Of a stretch of DNA of 5,148 nt, positions 1-5,148 are shown piece by piece. Where the stretch lies: positions 1 to 5,148 of the forward strand of contig SLSH01000213.1 of NCBI GenBank assembly GCA_007130555.1, read 5' to 3'. Every line of letters begins with the position of its first letter. The first letter of the stretch is position 1. This DNA is from Bacteroidales bacterium (GTDB lineage: Bacteria; Bacteroidota; Bacteroidia; Bacteroidales; ML635J-15). The notes under the pieces were generated by a model that was not told where the DNA came from, ran no database searches, and saw only the letters and a list, made by a program, of their open reading frames with translations. Position numbers and translations under genes: made by a program.

Positions 1-419
1 ACTTTCTCCGGCAGGCTTTCATTGAGCTTAGGATGCAACAGGTGCACCAAAAAATCGCCCTCTCTGGTAATGAACTCCAGAAGCATTTCCTGGTCTTCGG
101 TGCCGTAAGCCTGGCAAACATCGTCAGGATCCCACTCGCCATGCCCGTCTGTGAGGTTCCGGTCCAATATGAAGAGCTTGTAGTCGCTCCAATGGTCCCG
201 GATTGTCACAAGCGCGTCCTGGAACTCGTAAACGGCATCTACAATCCTTGACTCGGCCAGCCACGCCTTGACTTCCATATTGCTTGCGCCATATCCGGTG
301 GGATCGTTTTCGGACTGGGTTAGCCTGTCGCGCACGGTTTTAGGCAGCAGCGGGCCGAACAGATTCAGTATCCGGGGAATATTGGCGGCAAGATCGTCTT
401 CAACGTAGAGTATTTTCAC
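1..419 (-). CDS. Atypical response-regulator receiver protein (3' end outside window), partner of the upstream kinase
   Basis: The reading frame runs open from a GTG at 419 to the left edge, giving 139 residues of a longer protein. The start is fixed by KILYVEDD immediately after it, which is strand beta-1 of a receiver domain with its acidic pair (D8, D9), and by a GGAAGGA ribosome site 5 nt upstream. The phosphoacceptor is most likely D86 in LFILDRNL (beta-3), preceded by a plausible beta-2/alpha-2 stretch at about 58-78. D86 sits far later than the usual position of about 50-57, because roughly 25-30 extra residues lie between alpha-1 and beta-2. A further charged stretch (about 92-115) separates beta-3 from the next helix (EGDFLVHLL). 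The window ends just before the expected beta-4 Thr/Ser. The gene overlaps the kinase stop by 20 nt, which implies coupled translation and a cognate pair. Known biology: such receivers accept phosphate from a histidine kinase. Inference: this is a Detocs-like buffer (DtcB-like) or the front of an effector (DtcC-like). The output domain cannot be seen. Confidence 0.8.
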   Translation of the reverse strand, partial: MKILYVEDDLAANIPRILNLFGPLLPKTVRDRLTQSENDPTGYGASNMEVKAWLAESRIVDAVYEFQDALVTIRDHWSDYKLFILDRNLTDGHGEWDPDDVCQAYGTEDQEMLLEFITREGDFLVHLLHPKLNESLPEK

Positions 420-3400
420 GGGCGTCCTTCCAGAAGTCTTTAAACTCAAACAGCAGTCTGTACAGACCATCCCTAAACACCACCTTGCTCTGCCCTCCCA
501 TTATCTTCGAAAAGTTCTCCAGTACCACGTGGCCCAAGCCGGCGGACGATTGGGGTCGCCGCTGCGAGCAGGTATTGGACAGGTCTATGCGGCATACGCC
601 GTCCTCTCTGGCGAACTCGAAGTCTATGCGTCTTTGCTCCCGCTTCAAATCGGAGGTGTACTTTATCGCGTTCATGAACATCTCGTTCAGCACGATCAGC
701 ATTTTTACTTGCGAGCCGTTGTCGTCGCGCAGATACAGATTGCGCATGGACTCGGCCCTAATATCGAGATCGAACATGTGCGAGCGGACAAAGCCGCATA
801 CATCATCAACCGAGACCCGCGCACGGGCTTGCAAATCCGTAAATTGGCTTTTGCTTTGGACAAACATGTCCCGGGTCGGGAAATAGGCGTTGACAAACCG
901 TTTGAAATATTTGCCGTCGAACATATTCGTCAGCGCCGACATCACGGCCTGGACCAGCAATTGCTCCATTGAAGTATAGCCGCTTGCCTCTGTCGATCTC
1001 GCGTCGCCCACGAAGTCGTCAACGCCTCCTCTGTATGACAGGTTCATGGCCTGCACGATTTCGCGGATCAAAGCCCCGCCACGCAGAGCATTGTCTACGG
1101 TGCCTCGCATTGTATCATCTGTAGTAAGACTTCTCAGATGTTGCAAAGGATCCAGCACCTTTGCCACCAGATTTTTGATGTGGTGGGACATGTCGGCGAT
1201 TACCTGGTTGCGCTCGGCAAGGCGGGCTTCGTATACTTTCCGCTGGTTTTCGAGGGCCTGTTTCTCGTATGCATTCCGCACATTGCGGCTTGCATTCAGC
1301 AGAAGCAGTGTGTACCAAGTGGGGGACGCGATGTCATCCATATGAGCCGGTGTGCTTGACTCAATTATAGCCAGGCGCATTTTAAGATCAAATAATTCTG
1401 CGCCATCTTGCGCATAATATCGCCGAAGAGTTTGCAGCGATGTCTCTTTTTCCCGCGAGCGATTGGCTGTCGCCCGATCAAATGGCCCGCCTCGATAATA
1501 GAAGAGAATGTTACCCGCCAGACTGATAGCCCCCCCTTTTCTGGACTCTTCATCATCAAGGAATGCATTGCCAGATGAATCCGCGACCATAGCCAAAAGC
1601 CTCAACAAGGCATCATGTCTGCATTGGGCTTTTTCACCGCTTTTATGGGTAGCAATGCTGTCGGTAATCAACATTGCTAGGCCTATGGGCATTTCCGACA
1701 GCATCGGGGAAATATACTGTGAAATGAGACGAATCTGCAGATCTTTAATTTGCTGTAGCTTCTTGCACCAAGCCAGAGCCTTGTCCGTCCGACCGGACAG
1801 GTATGCATATTTGCACGCAAGCAATATTCTGCCTGGCGTAGGCCGATTTTGGCTCTGCCTGGCCAAGCTCGATTCCATAACCGAATATGCGCCATCGTAG
1901 TTGTTGTCTTCTTCCAGCGCGCTGGCCTTAAGAAACGCGCCGTCAAAAACACCGCCGTCTAAACTATCCGCAGAATCCGAAGTGCCACTAGAAACCGTTA
2001 TCACTTCGCAGGTGTCGTCCGGCAGACAGGCTATCATCGCATCGATGAGCCGCATACGATATGTTCCGGCGTTCATCGCATGCGTGTATAATGTATTCCA
2101 CTCCGCTGGATCTTCCAGCACTAGGTGGCCGTCTCTTGGATAAAAATAAACGAGGTGTATTCCACCAAGGAGACGGATTGCAGCTTCATAGTCTTCTCGT
2201 GATGCAGCAAACGCTGCAAACCCGACTCTAATGCTATCCGAACAATACTTCGTACCTGTCAAAAACAATTCTGTGAAAGACGGATAGGAGATATTTTTGT
2301 CCGGACATTTCGCAATTTCAACGAAAACGGCTCTCTTGTCTTCATGAGAGGATTGCGGCGATTCGAGAATCTTCTGCCAAGCCAGGACAATATTCCTAAC
2401 GGTATCAACGGGGAACCGCCACCAGCTTAGACCCATCAAGGCGTATAGCCTAACATGCGCGGGATTATACAAATGTTCCGCCAGTTGTGGCGAAGGGCCT
2501 TCGGCATAAAACTTGTTCGGGGAGCTGCGGAGACGGCAATATTCCGCAATTAGCCATTCGCCGGCGGCGCAAACATCAAGTAATGTCGAGATTGTTTCAT
2601 GCGAGCAGATTGGCCCTACAGGATTGACGCACTCGTCAGGGACAGGTGCAAGGCAGCGCATGCGCTCAAGCGATTTGTTTATACCTCGGAAGCAAGTCGG
2701 GAAACCGTCAAGCAGTTCAATCGCCATATCCCATTTGCATAGGGCGACATATATCGCGAACAAGCTGCTTTCATCCAGTGCTCTTCGAGCACGTTCCGCT
2801 ATTTTGGATACAATTGTCGCATTGCATTTTTCGCAATGGCGACAATAATCCAATGCACCGTTGTAGTTCCATTGCGGTATCATTGAGATAGCGAAGAAAA
2901 AATCATCGGTTTCGCTTAAGTGCCCGATTACGGATAGCAGTTGTTTGGCGACAAGAACATACCAGCGGGGATTACGGTAGCCGACGTTGCTGATGTCCGC
3001 TTTTACAAGGTCGCTGAACAGCTTGTCTTCGCTTTTTGATTTCTCATCCATCGCTTCCAGTTTATTATAAACTGTTTCATCAATATAACCGCCTGTGTTT
3101 TTGATGTCATAAAGAAACCCCCCATGCTGATCGTGCATTCGCCCCTCTCCGCATGGCGCAATCTGGCCAAATGGATCGCGAAAGATATCCAGCATGGCGA
3201 ACCCGACATCGCGACTGTTGCGCCCCGTGCTCCGCAGCTCTGCCAAGATCGAATATGCGTGCCAGGGTGCGCCAAAGTCTCTGCATGATATGGCTATGTT
3301 AATGATTTCGGCGGGGGCGATAATCTTGCTCGCTATAAGATTCCGCGAATCGGATGCAAGCAGTTCTCCCGCCAAATCAACGAACTGTTTGCCCCAATCC

Positions 3401-3729
3401 GTCTTCCCCTTAAATGTATACCCGCTCACCTCAACCTCGTCCTTCGAGCAGTCGCATTCATAGTGCTCTTCATATTCCGATATCAAGTGGCCGAGTTTGC
3501 GCGTATCGGAATTAGTGGGATCTGCTTCAAGAATCGCGCGCCGGATGACTCGCATGAGTTCTTTGCACCGCCGCAGCCGTATGTCGGCATCATCGGGGCG
3601 GCTGTTGACCTGATGACACAGACCAGCGTACTCATCAAGACAAAGGTCGGGGATGCGCTCGGCGATCTTCTCGAACATCTCGAGAATCCGCTGCTCGTCC
3701 TTGGTCAGTTTCAGTTCCTGCTTATTCAT
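400..3729 (-). CDS. Soluble sensor histidine kinase with long TPR-like N-terminal region (Detocs DtcA-like)
   Basis: This 1109-residue protein has no visible signal peptide or membrane segment, so it is a cytoplasmic kinase. Residues 1 to about 800 are helical and repeat-like. TPR-like helix pairs can be read near 312-342, 497-522, 597-625 and 632-662, and a CxxCxxC cluster sits at C296/C299/C302. A coiled coil at about 818-846 leads into the dimerisation/phosphotransfer helix, with H-box SHHIKNLVAKVLDPL (848-862) and H849 as probable phosphoacceptor. The ATPase domain shows an N-box, NEMFMNAIKYT (E1016, N1020, K1023), and a G2 box, GLGHVVLENFSKIMGG (1064-1079). The usual DxGxG G1 box is not present in standard form; LSNTC (1050-1054) occupies its place. 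About 60 extra residues, including NMFDGKYFKRFVNAYF (935-950), lie between the H-box helices and the N-box. The start ATG has a weak AAGG site 6 nt upstream. The protein would autophosphorylate and pass phosphate to the overlapping receiver gene. The Detocs link is inferred from architecture. An ordinary cytosolic signalling kinase is the alternative. Confidence 0.9.
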   Translation of the reverse strand: MNKQELKLTKDEQRILEMFEKIAERIPDLCLDEYAGLCHQVNSRPDDADIRLRRCKELMRVIRRAILEADPTNSDTRKLGHLISEYEEHYECDCSKDEVEVSGYTFKGKTDWGKQFVDLAGELLASDSRNLIASKIIAPAEIINIAISCRDFGAPWHAYSILAELRSTGRNSRDVGFAMLDIFRDPFGQIAPCGEGRMHDQHGGFLYDIKNTGGYIDETVYNKLEAMDEKSKSEDKLFSDLVKADISNVGYRNPRWYVLVAKQLLSVIGHLSETDDFFFAISMIPQWNYNGALDYCRHCEKCNATIVSKIAERARRALDESSLFAIYVALCKWDMAIELLDGFPTCFRGINKSLERMRCLAPVPDECVNPVGPICSHETISTLLDVCAAGEWLIAEYCRLRSSPNKFYAEGPSPQLAEHLYNPAHVRLYALMGLSWWRFPVDTVRNIVLAWQKILESPQSSHEDKRAVFVEIAKCPDKNISYPSFTELFLTGTKYCSDSIRVGFAAFAASREDYEAAIRLLGGIHLVYFYPRDGHLVLEDPAEWNTLYTHAMNAGTYRMRLIDAMIACLPDDTCEVITVSSGTSDSADSLDGGVFDGAFLKASALEEDNNYDGAYSVMESSLARQSQNRPTPGRILLACKYAYLSGRTDKALAWCKKLQQIKDLQIRLISQYISPMLSEMPIGLAMLITDSIATHKSGEKAQCRHDALLRLLAMVADSSGNAFLDDEESRKGGAISLAGNILFYYRGGPFDRATANRSREKETSLQTLRRYYAQDGAELFDLKMRLAIIESSTPAHMDDIASPTWYTLLLLNASRNVRNAYEKQALENQRKVYEARLAERNQVIADMSHHIKNLVAKVLDPLQHLRSLTTDDTMRGTVDNALRGGALIREIVQAMNLSYRGGVDDFVGDARSTEASGYTSMEQLLVQAVMSALTNMFDGKYFKRFVNAYFPTRDMFVQSKSQFTDLQARARVSVDDVCGFVRSHMFDLDIRAESMRNLYLRDDNGSQVKMLIVLNEMFMNAIKYTSDLKREQRRIDFEFAREDGVCRIDLSNTCSQRRPQSSAGLGHVVLENFSKIMGGQSKVVFRDGLYRLLFEFKDFWKDARENTLR
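425..431 (-). promoter_or_regulatory. Ribosome binding site for the receiver gene
   Basis: GGAAGGA on the minus strand lies 5 nt before the GTG at 419-417. It is inside the last codons of the kinase gene and decides the GTG start, so initiation depends on or is helped by ribosomes finishing the kinase. Confidence 0.65.
2813..2846. repeat. Intragenic inverted repeat, 13-bp stem with one bulged base
   Basis: The left arm ATTGTCGCATTGC (2813-2825) and right arm GCAATGGCGACAAT (2833-2846) are reverse complements except for one extra G, and enclose a 7-nt AT-rich loop. The repeat lies inside the kinase gene and encodes roughly residues 295-306, exactly the CxxCxxC cluster. In the mRNA it would form a strong stem-loop. 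There is no U-tract after it on the coding strand, so it is not a canonical terminator. Its function is unknown, and it could be a by-product of the protein sequence. Confidence 0.6.
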
Positions 3730-3766
3730 GTTGCGCCTTGAATTTGCGAGATTTCATTGGCTCTTA
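3730..3766 (-). other. Short intergenic gap between the DUF1848 and kinase genes
   Basis: These 37 nt hold the second of two tandem stops (TAA at 3766-3764) and the kinase ribosome site. They show neither a stem-loop terminator nor a convincing -35/-10 pair. Read-through from the DUF1848 gene into the kinase gene is therefore likely, unless a promoter sits inside the 3' end of DUF1848. Confidence 0.5.
3736..3739 (-). promoter_or_regulatory. Weak ribosome binding site for the kinase gene
   Basis: AAGG lies 6 nt before the ATG at 3729-3727. It is a short match only. The 37-nt gap to the preceding gene carries no better site, so translation of the kinase may be low or helped by ribosomes arriving from upstream. 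Confidence 0.4.
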
Positions 3767-4741
3767 TCACAGCAGTTGCATTTGTCTGATGGCGGTTTCT
3801 GGCTCCTGATCGCCGGGCACAACCAGCTCCCGCATCCATTCGTCGGACTGGGCTTTGCTGTAGCCGAGAAACACGCTGGCGGGGTCGTGACGCTCATGGC
3901 TTTCCGCGGCCTGGCGCTTGTTGATGTTGGCGTAGCAGTAGATGCAGCCGTGCGGGCAGGTGTCGTACTTGCCGATGTCCGCGCTCTCGCAGCAGCCGCA
4001 TTCCTTGCGCGTGGGCAGGGCCTTGAACGAGACATCCTCGCGGAACAGCCGCCGGATGATGTCGGCGTCTATGCAGTGGGCCTTGAATATGCGGTCGTTG
4101 ACAAGGTCGTCGCCGCAGCAGGTGTGCAGGGTCATGCCGTAGGCTCCGGCGATGTCGGCCATGGCTCCGGCCAGCTCGCGCCGCTGTTCCAGGTCGGGAT
4201 CGCGCATGACGATGCCTGTCCGCTTCTGAAACTCCGAAAAACTGCGCTGAACTTTGCCGTACTGGACGGCGAAGCTGAAGTAGCAGCGTTTGACCCGGCC
4301 CTCCAGCGCGGCGGCCAGACTCCGGAACCGCTCCAGATGCCATTCCGCGGGCGTAAGGTTCGACAGCACAACGGGGTCGTAACGCCAGTTGATGTGCTCG
4401 GGGCTGAAGGTCTCCGACAGCCTGCCCAGGGACTCTACGGCCTCTTCAGGGGGAACGAGGTTGCTCTCGAAATCTAGCGGTAGACCCGTGATGGTGTAGT
4501 TGAAGTAGGCGCGGTAGCCGAGGTCGTCGAGGCTGGCTAACCTGTCGAGGAAGGGACCGTAGTTTTTGGACCAGAACACGAAGCAGTGCACGGCTTGGGG
4601 ACGCAGATCCACGAGGTAGCGCTGACCGCCGAAGGGGTTGACATAGCCGGCATAGCCGTCTGCAATCCTGTTCATGAACCACTCGCCGTAAAAGGCGGGG
4701 ACGTCGGTGCGACGCGATACCGATACGATCCTTGATTTCAT
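3767..4741 (-). CDS. DUF1848 family protein with radical-SAM-like cysteine cluster
   Basis: This 324-residue protein begins MKSRIVSVSRRTDVPAFYGE, a typical opening of DUF1848 proteins. Other family-like stretches are VFWSKN (55-60), NYTITG (81-86) and NWRYDP (118-123). Near the C-terminus, CGCCES (248-253) is followed by DIGKYDTCPHGCIYCYAN (255-272), a Cx3Cx2C arrangement at C262/C266/C269. The family is uncharacterised, but its cysteine cluster is known to resemble the 4Fe-4S binding motif of radical SAM enzymes, placed unusually at the C-terminal end. The reaction and substrate are unknown. I chose the ATG at 4741 because the family N-terminus starts there, an AAGGGGAG site precedes it, and it overlaps the upstream stop as ATGA. 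An in-frame ATG at 4822 would add 27 residues that overlap the upstream gene and do not look family-like. The gene ends in tandem in-frame stops (TGA TAA). The kinase gene starts 37 nt downstream. Confidence 0.88.
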   Translation of the reverse strand: MKSRIVSVSRRTDVPAFYGEWFMNRIADGYAGYVNPFGGQRYLVDLRPQAVHCFVFWSKNYGPFLDRLASLDDLGYRAYFNYTITGLPLDFESNLVPPEEAVESLGRLSETFSPEHINWRYDPVVLSNLTPAEWHLERFRSLAAALEGRVKRCYFSFAVQYGKVQRSFSEFQKRTGIVMRDPDLEQRRELAGAMADIAGAYGMTLHTCCGDDLVNDRIFKAHCIDADIIRRLFREDVSFKALPTRKECGCCESADIGKYDTCPHGCIYCYANINKRQAAESHERHDPASVFLGYSKAQSDEWMRELVVPGDQEPETAIRQMQLL

Positions 4742-5148
4742 TCTCTCCCCTTTTCCGTTATCGTTAGCATAGTCAGCCGCGGCTTGCAACCTTTCTGGAC
4801 CGGCTTTCTGTAGTAGCCGCATTTCAAGATGTGGGGGCTGTTCAGAGACACGGAGCAGGGATGGCCAACCCGGACTACGGTATGAAAACGTTCCCCAAGC
4901 GCGTTCAGGCAGGCATAGGGGTCAAGATAGGTCCGGCAGCTTCCCTCAATAAGCGTGACCGCAGGCGAGATCCCGGTTTTCCTCTGGACCTCGAACAGCC
5001 GCTCCATGAGCCGACAGGCGGTGTCGGCAGGCGCGCTTCCCGCCGCCAGCGGCGACAACACATTGGCCATGACGACCCAGTCGGCCTCGCATACATATTT
5101 GGCTTCGAGATACTGTTCCATGGTCATCATCAGCGGGGCGTTGAGAGC
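4738..5148 (-). CDS. Small cysteine-rich protein of unknown function (5' end outside window)
   Basis: The frame is open from the right edge to a TGA at 4740-4738, giving 136 or more residues. The first in-window ATGs (5130, 5127, 5121) lack a ribosome site, and the frame reads on upstream of them (ALNAPL), so the true start is probably outside the window. I do not recognise the family. The part seen contains seven cysteines in about 130 residues (contexts VCEAD, TACR, GSCR, YACL, HPCS, LKCG, KGCK), a basic C-terminal third, and no obvious membrane segment or helix-turn-helix. Its stop overlaps the start of the DUF1848 gene as ATGA, a classic sign of translational coupling, so the two proteins probably act together. 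The cysteine content next to a putative Fe-S protein suggests metal binding or an Fe-S link, but that is inference. Confidence 0.6.
   Translation of the reverse strand, partial: ALNAPLMMTMEQYLEAKYVCEADWVVMANVLSPLAAGSAPADTACRLMERLFEVQRKTGISPAVTLIEGSCRTYLDPYACLNALGERFHTVVRVGHPCSVSLNSPHILKCGYYRKPVQKGCKPRLTMLTITEKGRE
4745..4752 (-). promoter_or_regulatory. Ribosome binding site that decides the DUF1848 start
   Basis: AAGGGGAG lies 3 nt before the ATG at 4741, within the last codons of the upstream gene. It is the strongest purine-rich site in the window and supports the shorter start over the one at 4822. Confidence 0.65.

Noticed and set aside
33..251. 72-codon plus-strand open frame at the left edge
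   Set aside because: It is the antisense shadow of the receiver gene, whose translation shows clear beta-1 and phosphoacceptor motifs.
2655..2666. Perfect 12-bp palindrome AGCGCATGCGCT inside the kinase gene
   Set aside because: About one such palindrome is expected by chance in a window of this size, and it has no flanking symmetry.
3668..3686. Inverted repeat TTCTCGA-ACATC-TCGAGAA near the 5' end of the kinase gene
   Set aside because: A 7-bp stem at this spacing is expected by chance, and it is explained by similar codons for Leu-Glu and Phe-Glu.
3730..3800. Possible promoter (TGTGATAAG as an extended -10) before the kinase gene
   Set aside because: The best -35-like hexamer (CAGACA) is only about 14 nt away, and the -10 match is weak and coincides with the tandem stop codons.
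3653..4477. Long open frame of 274 codons on the plus strand
   Set aside because: It is antisense to the DUF1848 gene in GC-rich coding DNA. Its translation is Ala/Val/Gly-rich with no family motifs, and it runs across the start of the well-supported kinase gene.
4742..4822. 27-residue N-terminal extension of the DUF1848 protein
   Set aside because: The extension overlaps the upstream gene, has no good ribosome site, and lies before the family-typical MKSRIVSVSRRTDVP start, which has its own strong site.

Overview
All supported genes lie on the minus strand, so transcription runs from the right edge towards position 1. They are packed almost without gaps. In order of transcription: a small Cys-rich protein of unknown function, cut by the right edge (5148 to 4738); a DUF1848 protein with a radical-SAM-like cysteine cluster (4741 to 3767), overlapping the first by ATGA; a 1109-residue soluble histidine kinase with a very long TPR-like/helical N-terminal sensor (3729 to 400); and an atypical response-regulator receiver protein (419 to beyond position 1), which overlaps the kinase by 20 nt and is cut by the left edge. 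No rRNA, tRNA, CRISPR array, insertion sequence or Rho-independent terminator was seen, and there is no gene-free stretch longer than 37 bases.

The organism is a bacterium, judging by Shine-Dalgarno sites, overlapping genes, a GTG start and the families present. Sampled lines give roughly 60% GC in the DUF1848 region, 53-62% in most of the kinase module, and 30-50% in much of the sensor region. This suits a moderately GC-rich, probably Gram-negative host carrying a horizontally mobile accessory locus, but taxonomy cannot be fixed from the sequence.

The most interesting content is the kinase/receiver pair. A cytoplasmic kinase with TPR-like repeats instead of a membrane sensor, translationally coupled to a stand-alone or N-terminal receiver, is the architecture of the Detocs anti-phage system. 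In Detocs, DtcA is a TPR-like sensor kinase, DtcB is a receiver 'buffer' and DtcC is a receiver fused to an effector. My working model is that the sensor detects an infection cue, His849 is autophosphorylated, and phosphate passes to Asp86 of the receiver. That receiver is either the buffer or the front of an effector protein lying left of position 1. The effector is not in the window, so this remains an inference from architecture.

The two upstream genes (Cys-rich protein plus DUF1848) form a tight translational pair with higher GC. They are probably a separate functional unit, though only 37 nt separates them from the kinase gene and read-through is likely.
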